Assembly (NCBI GenBank): GCA_039619475.1 | Contig: CM077116.1 | Location: 169,587,363 to 169,651,362 of the forward strand | Direction of reading: 5' to 3' | Length of the DNA stretch: 64,000 nt | Source: Icerya purchasi | Taxonomy: Eukaryota > Arthropoda > Insecta > Hemiptera > Monophlebidae | In this document: positions 1 through 13,400 of the stretch, in pieces | Layout of the letters: every line of letters begins with the position of its first letter | Numbering within the stretch: the first letter of the stretch is position 1 | Notes under the pieces: model-generated | Told to the model about the DNA's origin: nothing | Seen by the model: the letters and a program-made list of their open reading frames with translations, nothing else | Database searches by the model: none | Position numbers and translations under genes: made by a program

Positions 1-1604
1 ATTATTTCCGCTATTTGTTCCTTTTTATCAAAGATTTCTGATCGAATTAAAATGTAACCGAATTCTTTCGCTTCTATTCGTTTGCAGTCCTTGACGAGCA
101 AAAGGGGTTTAAAAAAAAAGAAGACAAATTGTTTGACAGAAAAAGCAGTGGGGGTCGAGCTAAGAACGAAGTCATTAATATGCAAGAATAATGAAAGTCA
201 TAAGGAGCAGTTCGTATATATTATACTGACAAGATTCACCTGGCTTACTTGTTCGCGGTAAGGTAAATAAAGGTTAAGTAATAAGAGAAAAATGTCTTTC
301 CAGATCGTATTATAGGGGTATTTAGTGCTAAAGTTTCACCGGATTATTTGGCCGAGTGCTTAGTTTGAATATTTGTATTAGTTTCGGCCCAGTTATATCA
401 GGGTAGTGCTTTATTTCACCTCTGAGCTTCTGTCACCCTATTCCATCAGCTCCGAAGGGATAACCTGCAGCGGCCGCAGTTGTTTTTAGCACCGGCAGGA
501 AATGCCCGAATTCGATTTTTGTACTTGTCGCTAAAGAAGCTCTTTACGCTCTACCTAAAATGCTGGCTGTTCACAAATTCTCCCGATTATTTCCTCGCAA
601 ACTTGTCGGAATGTTACTGCGTGATTTTTAATACATAATAGAAATTCACATTACAATTTAGCTCGAGAGAAATATATAAACGAAATATAAAGATTTTTTT
701 TTCTATGATTTTCCTTTAAGCGATACGACTTCAGTTTTAATTAACGCTATTAAGTTTGTAGGATTTAATAATTACAAATTCTTAATCATTATTTCATTAT
801 GGTTTTCTTCTAACTGTTCTTAATTTTGAAATAAACACTTGGTTTTCAAAAAAGGTCTGACCTTAGTGTGACTTGTTTTTAGAATTAGACTTAAAAATGT
901 CACATTATCGATAATACTTCACGAAAGCGTACTTGCCAAAAGTATAATAGAAAACAAAGGGAAAAAACGTAGAAATTAATTCGGAAAATTTAAAAGCAAT
1001 AGCGAATAAAAATGTATATTCGCATGTGTATAAGATATTCTACAAGCATCTGTCAGTGTGCCATGCGTTACAGTTGCGAATATTAGCGTGTGCTCTACAT
1101 GCCAAATCGAACATTTTTCTTGGTGTAAAAAGTAGTTTTAGTCAAATTCTTAAGAAAAAGCTCAAAATCACTGTAACAGTAATTTTTTTTGTCGCATATT
1201 GCTCCCGCCCTAAAAAAAAAAAGCTATATGTATGCCTTATTTTCGTGACATATTTTTTTTTGTCTTTCTGTCATATTCTGTTTCAGAGATCCAATAGTAG
1301 TCCATAAACGTGTGTTGTCGAGTTTCACTTTAACCAGAAATATATTTTCTTCGTCGGTGATAAATGTCTCGATGGAAACACTTCCAGTGCTCGACGATGA
1401 CTATTGCAAAACGTTTTTCTGGAAATAAATCCTGTCGGGAAAGCAAAACGATTTTCAGTTACTTCACGAGTGTGCGGATATTACACATCGACCCTCTTAT
1501 TGTCTCTTTGACAAATAACACTACACAGCGATGGCTAAAACGTCGACACCCTAACGACTTGCTTCGGAAAACCACTTAAAATTAATGCAGATTAATGTGT
1601 AACT
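1..1604. other. AT-rich DNA, no gene seen
   Basis: Only short ORFs without recognisable domains occur here (for example 1026-1307 and 1364-1579). I see no splice-bounded coding stretch, no repeat with clear ends and no RNA gene. Confidence 0.5.
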
Positions 1605-1612
1605 CTTTAGGC

Positions 1613-3657
1613 CAGCGTTTCTTAACCTTTTTGGCTGACGACCCAAAGTATAAATAAATTTGAAGCCCGCGACTCTAATGTTTCATTTATCTTCCAGTGA
1701 TAATAAAATAATAGGATTAACTAAAATTGATGTCATTATAAAATATTAAAAAAACAACATTATTAATTTTTTCTTTATTCAAATCTAAATTAAACAAGCA
1801 TACATCGGCAATATCAGCATTCGTAGTAGAAAATCGTTTTTCATTTTTTCATCAACAAAGTAAAACAAAAAAAAAATTTATAACCTGAGGGTTATCACTA
1901 ATATTAATTAGTGACTCCCCTGATGTTGTATTTTTAAGCAAAGATTTATACGCGGAGTTAAGTTTATGGAAAGGACACACCGCATGTCATGCTGAATATC
2001 CAGTCTATTTCTGTACTTGTTTTTGTAAGACAGTAAGGCACGAAAATCCTGCTTCACACAAATACGTAGTTGGAAATGGTAGCAGAGCCTTTTCGGCTTC
2101 ATTGCTCAGAATAGGCTTCCCAGATAATTCTGCCCAAAATTTCGTGAGACTCATTCTGGCAAATCTTTCTTTTAATACTCCATCACCCTGCAATTCAAGC
2201 AATTCTTGTAATCCAGTCGTATCATTTTCAACCCCCATTACACATCTACTTCAAATGGATTTCTTACCCAACTGTATTTCTCGATAGGGATATTTTGTGG
2301 AATATATCTTGCCATTTCGTTGCTAATTGACGATTAGCAATTTTTTCTCGCCAAAGTTTTGTTTCATTTTTAAAAACGGTAATTTTTTCATATATGTCTA
2401 CTACGGTGCGGTTTTAACTTTGCATTTCTTTTGTGTTCAACTGATTTAAGTGGTGCAGAATATCGCTTGAATATGCCAATTTGGCCATCCACTTGTTGTC
2501 AATGAAGCGATCAGTACACTCGTGCTTTTTATCGTTCAAAAATATTTCTATTTCTGTTTTGAGAAAAAGAACTCTGGCTAAAAAAATCCTTCCGCGGGAT
2601 AACTAACGGATATCTGAATGGTATACAATAAATGCGGGTAATTCGAACGCATTTCTTCGAACACCAATTGAAATATCCGGGAGTTCAGAGCGCGATCCTT
2701 TATGAAGTTTATAATTTGGATTACGTCCTTTAATAGCCGGTGCAGATCTGGCTGCATATGCCGTGTAGTCAAGTTTTCTCGATGTAAAAAGCAGTGTATT
2801 GTGTAACAACATCTGGATTTCTTTCCTTGACTTTGGCACAAAACCCTATGCGACTCCCTATCATTGTCGATGCTCCATCCGTACAACTGCGACATAATTT
2901 TGCCGATTCTTAAAAAACTTGTCAGCCCCAGTTGAAGTTACAGAGAGCTTTTCACAAAAAAAGAAATTCTTCATTAAAATGTTGAGTTCTGTATCTTACA
3001 TGCACTAACAGCTGCCGAAAGTCTTCAATATCTACTAATTCGTCGATTTGAATTGAAAATTTTATTGCTGTTTTGAGATCTGTTATATTAACTGTTCTAA
3101 AATATCTAATGACATTAAATCTATTCTCTTTTTTACGGTATCGTTCGAAATTGGCACCATTTCCAGCTTCTCTTCGCTATTTCATCTCCACAGACAGTTC
3201 TCGCCATGGCTATCGCAGCTGGTTTAATCAACTCCTCAGCAATACTTCGGGGTTTTTTACATTAAGCCACTTTTAAAGCTACTTGACAAGAAGCATAGGT
3301 AGTTTTTTTTATAATGAAACTGTTGCCGAACTTGACGGTGCATCATCAAGTTTCATATGCTTTACTTGTGTTTCTTTTTCTTTCCAAAAGGCAAGCGGTT
3401 TAATTAAGGTAAGTCGGATGGACTTTTTCAAGATGTCACTTTAATTTGTTGAGTTTTAGCGATTCATTTGAAAGAAGTTGCATACAGACCACGTATTGTG
3501 AACGCGGGACACCGGAGCGATCTTTTATTTCAATAAATCCTAATGTTAAAAAATTTTGTTTATAAGTTAACATCCGTTTCGCCATGGCGCTCACAATGCC
3601 ATTTAGAGAATTCCCGCGACCCGAATTTGGGTCGCGACTCGGGGTTAAGAAACGCTG
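1613..3657 (-). mobile_element. hAT DNA transposon, decayed, with intact ends
   Basis: The 2045-bp element is bounded by terminal inverted repeats starting CAGCGTTTCTTAACC at 1613 and ending GGTTAAGAAACGCTG at 3657. A perfect 8-bp direct repeat, CTTTAGGC, flanks it at 1605-1612 and 3658-3665, which is the length hAT transposases produce. Remnants of a ZBED/SCAND3-type transposase lie inside on the minus strand. The ends are in good condition but the coding region is broken by many frameshifts and stops, so the copy is inactive. Confidence 0.93.
1640..3640 (-). pseudogene. hAT (ZBED5/SCAND3-like) transposase pseudogene
   Basis: On the minus strand the order of motifs matches a hAT transposase. 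Near 3436-3640 is a BED-finger-like start (FIEIKDRSG, then YVVC and LSNESLKLNKLK), in which the second Cys of the usual CxxC pair appears as Leu. Around 2603-2895 is a middle part with CTDGASTM-like and GFCAKVKE-like traces split over two frames. At 1960-2238 is the C-terminal hAT dimerisation region, with KALLPFPTTYLCEAGFS followed, after a frameshift near 2010, by RNRLDIQHDMRCVLS. No frame is open for more than about 100 codons. This is a dead gene. Confidence 0.85.
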
Positions 3658-3780
3658 CTTTAGGCTCATAGCCTCAACGTCATTATCTATGATCATAGAA
3701 ATAATTTATAGTATGTAATAGTGATTATTATTTTAAACAACGTTGTAATAATAATAATAATAAAATAAATGAATAAATTT

Positions 3781-3927
3781 TGACATATTGAACACAGCAA
3801 AACAACGCTATGCAAATGTTTCTTCAATTTATTAATGATGTTGTGTTCGACACGTGTTGATGGCACAACAAAATGCCATACATGTCAAATCTTTATACTA
3901 AATCTGCATTTCATATTGTACACCTGA
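3781..3927 (-). mobile_element. mariner end fragment
   Basis: About 147 bp match the last part of the mariner copy at 62722-64000: TATTGAACAnAGCAAAACAA, TTTGACA-type spacers, then GCATTTCATATTGTACACCTGA next to a TA dinucleotide. Only this end is present, with no transposase next to it. It is a solo terminal remnant about 110 bp from the hAT element. Confidence 0.75.
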
Positions 3928-3929
3928 TA

Positions 3930-4449
3930 AATGTAACGTATTTCTCTCACATATATTATACCTTATTAGCCAGCTTTAGTTTTTGAGATATTTTAATCAA
4001 AATTTCACTTCTTGATATGAATATGTCTTATGGCTGGGGGTCATTCCAAAAATTTGTCCGTCACACGAAATTTTACCATAAAATGTTACCAATGGAAACG
4101 CAAAAAGAATAGTATTATTTATACATATATCGGATGATCCACTGGACACGCTGTCTTTCGTATCAGGAACTCGCAAACAATGACGGCCCTCTAATAAGTG
4201 GAAGCACTGAACGCGTTTCGCACAGGCTTCATAAATGTCCGCATCATTTTCGTCGACGAATGTAGTATGATCGGATCTGCTCTCTCTTTGGACAGATAAA
4301 TTCTCGACTTCAAAACATCATGCATGATCATGAGAGTCCGTTCGCGGGTATGGTCATGGTATTTACTAGGACTTCCGTTAGCTACCAGCCGTTTTCCAAA
4401 CACAGATTTACAAGAAATTGAATAAAAAGTTCTGCTGCGAAATTATTTA
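3930..4449. other. unassigned stretch
   Basis: No gene, repeat end or RNA was recognised. The short minus-strand ORF at 4191-4403 has no family signature that I know. Confidence 0.4.
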
Positions 4450-7006
4450 GCAGCCACTACATTACTACCCGCTCGTGCAAGCGATGCGACAAGCTGATGT
4501 CGCCTTCTCATCTGTACTAACGAAGATTGGTGATGGTCAGTTCTTACTTCCAGAGGAGAAAGCATTCTTGGATGGTGAATTCGTGGCCGCGAGTTTCCTC
4601 GGGCTATACGCCTCTTCTTCGGTATTGTATATGTGGATCAGTTTAACGTAGATTCCGTACAAGGCGCTGAAATGGTCCTCGGTGGCGATCTTAACTTAGA
4701 TTTACGAGGGTCACATGGATCCACATTCATGGAATTTATGCGCGCAGAATTCGGACTCCAACTGAAGAATGAACTAACCATTTCCACATCATGCAATTCC
4801 ATGTGCATTGACGCCGTTTTTTCACGACACGTTAACGCACTTGAAACGCGCCACTAATCTCCTACTTTGGTACAGATCGTTCTCTCCTTTCGATAACGAA
4901 GCATACCTCCAATGTCAATATTGTAAATGGTGTAACAAGCGAAACCGTTGTCAATGATTTCGAGGAATATTTAGACTTAAAATTAGATTTAAAAATCCCA
5001 CTAAAAAATGAAACTGACATCGAGAATGCCGCGCGGTACACCTAACTAGGACGATTCAAACAGTAGCAACTTTGAACAGTCCTTCTATTGATGTCTAAAA
5101 AAATTATCCTATTTCAGTTCGCCAGCTTGTTTTAGAAAAGAGAAGGCGTAGGCGAAAATGGTTTCAGACAGGGAATCCTCAGACAAAAAACCAACTTAAT
5201 AATAAAACCAAAGAACTCGAAAAATTATTAGCAACAATTAAAAATAGAAATTTTAATAATTACTTAGACTCTCGCCATTAGCGGCGAATGATTATTCTTT
5301 GTGGAAGTGTACAAAAAACATTAAACAATCAAAAAACCGCATTCCTCTGATGAAACATGGTGACGGGTCTTGGACGAAAAATCCAAAGTAAAAGGCGGAT
5401 TTATTTGCCACCTACTTGGCAACAATTTTTAAGCTGAACTTAACGGCTGCTACGGATACAGAAGTCGATGACTTTTTAAAAAGTCCTGGCCGGTTATTTC
5501 CAACGATCAAGTGTCAACGTCACCTCAAGAGGTTAAAAGCATATGCTGAAAAGGAGAAAGAGTTCCGCTTTTGATTTAATAAGCGCGGAACTATTGAATT
5601 GACTTCCGCGGAAGGCTGTAATGTTGTTGACATATTTATATGTAACGCAATACTTCGCATAAAATTATTTTCCAGTGCAATGGAAGTTTTCGAAAATTAT
5701 TGCAAAACCGGGCAAAAATCCGTATGCTGTAACGTCTTATCGTCTCATTTCCTTGTTTGTTATGTCAAAGGTAATGTAGAAATTGATATTGAATAGATTG
5801 CAGCCATACATATATAATATAATTCCGGAACATCAATTCAGCGTCTTAAAATAGCATTGCATCAGCTGCAAAGAGTGGGAAGTGTCGCTGAAAAAAGTTT
5901 GGAGACAAGAACTGTGTGTACAGCGGCATTTCTCGATGTCCGATAGGTTTTTGATAAAGTTTAGCATAATAATGGTCTATTATATAAATTAAAAATTCTG
6001 TTACCAACTAAATTATATCTCTTGTTGAGTTTATATCTTCATAACCGATATTTCCAGGTGCATTACGAACACACGTATTCAGAACTATATCCAGTTCTAG
6101 CAGGAATGCCTCACGGATCAATTCTGGGACCCAGGCTGTATTTGATATATACACAGCAGTCTTTCCTGTAACGGAAAATGTACACAGATAGCCCTACATT
6201 TGCTGATGACACGGCATTACTTGCGAACATTTAGATCTGAAGATAGCAAGCGACAATCTTCAGAAGACCTTTATGGAGGCGGAAAGCTGGTTTAAAAAGT
6301 GGAAAGTTCAGATCAACGAAAGTAAATCGGTAAACGTTCACTTCACGAATAGAAAAATCATAACCCCAAACTGTCAGGATAAATATAATGGAGTTTCCTG
6401 TGAGAACAACAGTAAAGAGTACTTGGGATTACACCTAGATAGTCGCTTAATATGGAAGCAGCACATACAGGCAAAGAAAGAAGAAATAGATATTCGTGTT
6501 AAAAAAATGTACCGCCTTATAAGGAAGAAATAGCGTTTTAAGTACCGATAATAAACATTTGATATACACAAGTATCTTGAAGCCTATTTGAATCTACGGA
6601 GTACAACTTTGGGGTTGTGCTAAACCTACTAAAATCTGAAGATAATACAGAGATCATGCAGAATAAAATCCTTAGGCTCGTAACCAAATGGTATGTAACA
6701 CATGTAACCTTGCATCATCAGGACTTCGGGACAGAGTATGTGTGACAGATGTTATTCAAGTTCAAGCCCGAAGACACGCAGGAGGACTTGAAAATCATTC
6801 GAACAAAGTTGCTGCTGGACTGCTACATACTGATAGTGATAGGAGACGGCTGAAGCGTAAGAAACCTCATGACCTTGTTTAAGGTAAAGACATAACATCA
6901 TCGGGTAGGTACCATTGGGTACTTCTATCTTCATGCTCAATATTTCCCTAGTTAAGAATATTGCTAAATGGCCTAGATGGCCAGTTTGTAATACAATAAA
7001 TCGGGG
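4450..7006 (+). mobile_element. jockey-like non-LTR retrotransposon, decayed
   Basis: Plus-strand fragments follow LINE order. At 4633-4857 is an endonuclease piece with MVLGGDLNLDLRG and a downstream CIDAVFSR motif. At 6080-6240 are reverse transcriptase pieces (AGMPHGSILGP, then PTFADDTALL, the YxDD-like box as FADD). At 6273-6533 is the region after the palm, with NESKSVNVHF and KEYLGLHLDSRLIWKQHI. Frameshifts and stops separate them. The 3' end is probably the A-rich tract after about 7000. I saw no target duplication. The clade call (jockey/CR1 group) is inference. Confidence 0.8.
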
Positions 7007-10000
7007 AAAAAAATAACATAAACGATATTAATAATGTTGAAAATACCGTATCCGTTATTAAAGAATCACATTCTGTACAGTAAAAATTTCTAAACACGTC
7101 AGCTTTTACACCCGTTGCTGCCCATAAAATATAATATCCTAATGACGGTTCAAAAAAATAACCTAGATAAAATTCTTATGTCGAGTGAAAGAATAAAGGA
7201 AAGGCATGTCCATAAAATATAATCATGTCGTGAAGCGTAGATACTCTTTTTTTTTTTTTTTTTTTTTTAAATCGGCACATTCGTATTATTTTAAAAAAGA
7301 ATAGAAATGAAATAAACATTATATGAACGACAAATTTACGAAGTAAAACACTTGAAAATTCGAAGTATTGGGCAGCGAAACGGTCAGCAAGATCATTCTT
7401 CTAGTATTATCTATTTATGAATGGACACATTTCTGTTTTTTACGCAGGAGAGTCACATTATTTCAATCTGTAATTTGCATGTTCGGTTTGACTTTTGGTG
7501 AGGTCTTTAACGAGGTCCCATTATAGTTAGATGATGAAATTTCAAATGTCAGAAGAACTGGTAACTCACATAACCAGAAAAAGTGGTGACTACTCAGTGC
7601 GTCGTAGATAATTGTTGTCGTAACATAATTAGATATGTAATCTTCCGCAAAAAGAACTTGCGCAATTTCTAATTTTTATTTTATTAACACGACGACACCT
7701 TTGTCAGCTAACAGTTGCAAAAAGTTAGCTCATTTTGATACTTTTCAAAACAAATTTTTCAAGCAACAAAAATATTCTTTTATGTCCCAGATTAAAATCG
7801 AATTTAATTCGACATTTAAAAGATGGAATTATAAAAATGCAGAATATAATGAGTATTACAAATTTCTATCTGATGGAAAAATGATTTAGTTAACCTTCCG
7901 GCTTTTTTAATGGATGAGAAGTAAGGAACCACATCATGCCAGTTATTTTTATTTTAGAAATGCTATAGAAATAAATATCCTTAATTAAAGTTTCAAATTA
8001 AACGGTGGTGATTTAAAGAAATCAAGGTCGCATGATTGGTGAAATAAGGGGTAAGAACTGTAAAATTTAAAATATCTCTTCTTTAAATATACATTTAATT
8101 GCCAAAATTTAAAAATAAAAATTTGGCTTCTATACATATAAAAGTAAATAGAATGATAAAGAATAATTTAACTTGGTTTATTTATTTTTTTATTTTTTTT
8201 TTTAAATACAGGTATACATTATTCGATACATCGATTTACTCGAAAATACAAAAAAAATACGCGTAGTAGTTTTCTGTTTTCGTTTCAAAAAAACATACAA
8301 TAATAAAAATAGTTCGGCATTAACCTATTAAAAAAAATGTATTTAAAACAATTCCGTTGATATAGAGCTATTTTTTCAATTTATGATAGATGAAATTTTT
8401 TAAAAAGTGAATAATTTTAAATGCTTTCTACTTTACACGATGCAGTCATAGTAATATGAATTTTTCTTTGCTACAGAATGTTTACATAAAATTATAAATT
8501 ATTACACAGACACACACACTATATATTTATATATACAGATATATAATATCAGTTCAATAATACAAATATAAAAATAGTCACTAATTATACATTAACAAAT
8601 GAATTAAAATAGGGTAACATTGTAAGTAACAAAATTATAAACACTAAATTCTCCGAGCAAACTAATTGGTTTAATGATTTACCGATCGACACAACATAAG
8701 ACGGTAAATAACATCCAACAGCGGAAGCTCATCAGATAACGATTATTTAATATCGAAATGAAGGAACGAATTTATTATTAATCTCGATGTAAAAATAGTG
8801 TTGACTTCACTTTTATTAGTGTTAAAATGCAGCTGAAATTGTCACGCGTTTGGCAATTCGATAGAACCGCGCTAAAACGAACGCAGAAGGGAACTAAAAA
8901 AATTCGCTTATTTGTGTAAAAGTTGCCTATATTTAGAGTGAAAAATAAGAATAATTTTCAAGATAAAGTCAGATTTAAAAGTAATTATACCATTATGCTT
9001 GTAGAATATATTCGTCCCGCGATTAATACGATTGCCAAACATAGCCATTTTTTATGCGCGGTTGACTAACGTGTAATGGAAAAATGCTTACACAATTTTC
9101 CGCCGAATATTTTTTGTTTGGTATATACAACTTTTCTATTAGTTAAAATTGAAAAAAAAAAATATAATGAAGATAATAAATAATGGGGAGCAACGAATTC
9201 TCTGAAATTCTTCGTTAAACTCGATTTTTCGTTACCTTTCGCAAATTCGATCCTACTACTCAATTAATCTTTTATTAAAAAACAATAAAAATTGCGTGTT
9301 GTCAACGTTAATTTCTATTTCGATTAAAAGTAGGTCCAATTTCTTCTCGATCCTGTGGGTATTTAATATTAAACATCGTTAAAAATGTAACAAACTGCAC
9401 GCATGGCGAGTGGTTTTTAAATTTTAAAGGTTAACAGTATATAGAAAATCGCAAAAATTCAAAAACATTATTAAATTTCTCACAATAAAATTTCAACGAA
9501 TAAAAGTTACGAGCATGGCCGAAATTATTAATATGAGAATACATTAGTGTATCTGGGAAATTGTTTCAAAATAAGGATGAATTGAAAATTAAGATGTTTC
9601 TTTTTTTTTTTTTTGATGCAGCTAAACAAAGAAAAATAGAACGTATTCTTAGACGACCGATAATGAAAATAAGATTAAAAAAAAAAAAAAACAGATTAAC
9701 TGACGAGAGTGAAAAAGGAAGAAAAACCTATTTTCAGTCGCGGATTTCTTCATATAAATTGGTTTTACATGCGGCCAACGTGTGATCATAAATTGTTATC
9801 TACACTGAAGTCATCACTGAGGTTATCACTGAAGATCTCTAGAACTTTATTCATTGAAATAGTCAATTACGGAATATTTCAAATTTTTCACAAAGTTGCG
9901 CATTTAAGATTAATCGTTTATTTTCAGAATGGCGCGACATAATTCTACGAACAATATGCGCATATATGTTACAAAAAACTGTGAACCGCTGGAAACATGG

Positions 10001-10191
10001 AACTGATTTGATGCTTTTTATAGGGAAATTATCTCAAAAAAACAAAACACAAAAGCAACACTTCTACTATGAAATAGTAGCCCAGTTTGCTCCTAACTTT
10101 ATCCTATAAAATCATTTCGATTCCTCATGTATCTATCAATTTCAAACAAATATTACAGATAACGTACCTGAATTTCTACTAAAAATATTTA
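7007..10191. other. AT-rich intergenic DNA downstream of STARD7
   Basis: The stretch is rich in A/T runs, including a poly(T) run at about 7244-7268. No ORF here shows a domain I recognise; the ORFs at 7701-7889 and 9561-9942 look like chance frames in low-complexity DNA. The 3' UTR and polyadenylation region of STARD7 must lie near its upper edge, but I could not fix a site. Confidence 0.45.
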
Positions 10192-10433
10192 TTAAATTAA
10201 AAGGAAACGTTTTTCTCTTTGAGACGTCGGGAAAGACGTACTACTACTGGATGTGTTTTCTACTCGGACATTACTACTATTAGACGAAACTTTACTCTTC
10301 TCGTCGAGGACTATCTGAATGTCTCGCGATCCATCTTTGTCATCGCTGTTGTTATCTGTATCATCTTCTGTATTTCTACGCTCAGCTAATGCAATTGCCG
10401 CATTTTTTTGTTTTACTAAATATTCCGGCATCC
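10192..10433 (-). CDS. STARD7: STARD7 exon 7 (C-terminus and stop)
   Basis: The exon starts after ATTGTTTAG and codes GMPEYLVKQKNAAIALAERR, the last START helix, then a low-complexity Asp/Asn- and Ser-rich tail ending in a TAA at 10192. The tail is not conserved in the family as I remember it. Confidence 0.9.
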
Positions 10434-13400
10434 CTAAACAATAATACGAAGCAATTTTACACAAAACAGATTTGCAATTCGTAAAAAAGAAATAACATCA
10501 AAATCGCAAAATAATATTTGCTATTTTAAAAACATTCACATTTCTAAAATGACACAGGTATAACAAAAACGGTGCGTCGTAACTGCTTAAGTTGACAAAG
10601 CTAACACTTGCACTGTTCTTAAAGTTATACTTCTTTAAACGTGTTTGATTGAAATGTTACAATTGTGACGCTGGTTGCGCAAATACGACAAAAATGTGGT
10701 GACACCAGAAGAGTTTGAATAACTCTATATATATATGTATGTGACAGTACACGGAGAAAGAGATCTAAGGGTAAAAAATAAAATTTTTCAAGAGAGCCGT
10801 TTAAAGTTTAAAATTAGCTTTTCGGTTTGTACTTTTCGCGTTACTAGGTGGCGTGTCTCAAAAATGACTTTAGAGACCCGGGACCGATTTTATTCAATTC
10901 TCTGACATTTTTTTACACCAGATTATGAAGAAAAAAAATCGGACATTTGACCCCTAGGTTTCTTTCTTTACGCGCCGTCACATATAGATATTCCATAACA
11001 GCTAAAGATATATATTTTATAAAAATTTCTGATATAAATGTGTATAATAGAAAATTATTAAAAAATGTTTAAAGGTGTTTTAAAATACTCGAGGTTAATA
11101 TTTTGTATTAATTTCAAAAGTATATTTCATATTAAATCGTTAAAGTTTTTATTCATCAGATTTGTTTCAAATAATAATAATAAAAATTGGTAATTTTTGT
11201 TTTTAAATAAATAGATAGATATTATTCGAAGAAACACGCGAAAAAGTGTTTGTAACAAGAAGGGAAGACTTATAATTCCCAATGGTACATATATATATAG
11301 GTGTGTACGTATTATTTTTATCATTAATTTTTAATTTTTAAAAATTAGACGTAAGTTTAAGCGCTGGCAGGATAAGCGTAAATCGGTTTACTTTAATGGA
11401 AATAAATTTTACTTAAAACTTACCCGTAACTGTGTACCATGATGTAACATAGCTAGGTAGACTTACTCCAGGATTATCGAAATATGTTATACTGAACTCT
11501 ATTCCAGGCTGAAAAAGTAGAGAAAATCAGACCATAAAGTTTACTAAATTATTTAAACTGCATTAAAAAGAAATACATAAAAATTATACTCGATACGTTC
11601 GAAAGGACTACCGCACTTTTAATTGTAAAAATATTAGCTAAAAAATTAATATAATTGTAATAACACAAATTCATAATCAATGGTGTACAGTTTGTTTTGC
11701 AAAAGTTAACGTAAGAAAACCCTATTTAAAATTCTAAAAAAAAAAGGCCCTATATTTTCGCTGTCGTTAAAATTATATAAACAATCGCATTAATTATTAA
11801 ATTAATAAAATTAGCAAATGAAAATATAGTTTGATGATTTCTGATCCCCCCTTTTTTTTCTTCATTTTGCAAGTGAGGACCCCCCCCCCTGTTTTATGTA
11901 ATGTTATAAATTTTTTGTAAACAGCACATACATAACAGTTTCAAGCAGATATTTGTATAGTAGAAAAAACATTTTATATCAATTGTACAAAGGGCAATGA
12001 AAAACCGCCAAAAAATAAATTATAAACTAACATCTTTGTCTTGTAAGATTGCTTAAATTCAAAATTTCGTGAAGTATGGTGTAAAGCCAATATATGCAAA
12101 CACACATGCGTTACGTACCGGGTAGTACATACATAAAAAAAATTACCTTTTTAAAATCATCCTTCGGTTTAATAACCATGTGCGACCAATACTCTCTGAC
12201 TCTGTAGAGAGAAGATTTTTCCGGGAATTCCGGATGATCGGTACTTTCGTTCATTATGATTATTACATTTTTTCTATTATCGATTTTGTATCTTCTGTTG
12301 CAGACATAATCTCGATTACAAAACAATTTCTGTATAAAAATAAAAAATAATTCCTGATAAATGCAATTTCGTTAAATAATTTACATACTAAATTTACTGC
12401 AATAATGGCCGGAGTAGGATTTATGCCAGGTTTTAAGTAATGGGGCAAATTACGTAATACACTCACAGATTCATATATATATATATATATATATACATAT
12501 ATAGCCTCCCTGAATTACTATAGCGATAGATACTCTAATTTGAAATGTGTGATCTTGTACATTGAAAACTATGGTTTATCAAAATCCGTTTTAATGGCTT
12601 ACACTACAAGCGCGTAAATACTGTCTGTTTTTTACAATCCTCAGCATATATATCCATTATTAAGAAATCTTTTCAAATTATTTAGTTGAACAAATAGCGT
12701 TTTTTGAAAAATTCAGCAAAATAAATAGATATTACATAAATAACACACCGGAAACTGAAATTCCCAATACAGAATATCGCTGTTCGTTTCTGGTTCAGAA
12801 TCAATAACGAATAACCGCACTGAATTTGTATCCCATTCTTTACGATAATCAACATCTATCTGAACACGAAAGAAGTCCTCCGCCGTTACATCGTCAAAGT
12901 GACCATAGACTAAAAAATATTTAGAAGTAAGTTTTATCAACTTTTCTTTTTTTTTTTTTTTTTTTTTTTTTTTGTGAAAATTGCATTCAAATTTTCGACA
13001 ATCTCGTATTCTACTGAATAAAACAGAATCTTTGGTATTCTAAATGTCAATGCCCTTTGTTTTTTTTAAACGTTTATGTGTCACAATAAGGCAAATGTAT
13101 TTAACCTTTACATCAGTTTACTGCGAATGATTCATTTAATTTATTCTGAATTGTTTTTGTTCACTTTTTTATACTACATGTAATGTTTTCAAAATCATCG
13201 TCAAGTCCATTGTCCTACGTAAGGACATGGTGGCATGTTTACTAGTAAGTAAACATGTCTTTTATTAAAAACACATAATATATACGGGATGTTATAAATA
13301 GTTTAGATAAAGAGGTTTACGAATATTTAATTTAAATATGTGGTCTGTAAGTTTTGTTCGGAGAAAAAAGAATATACAAAAGGGACCGTATTTGGCGATG

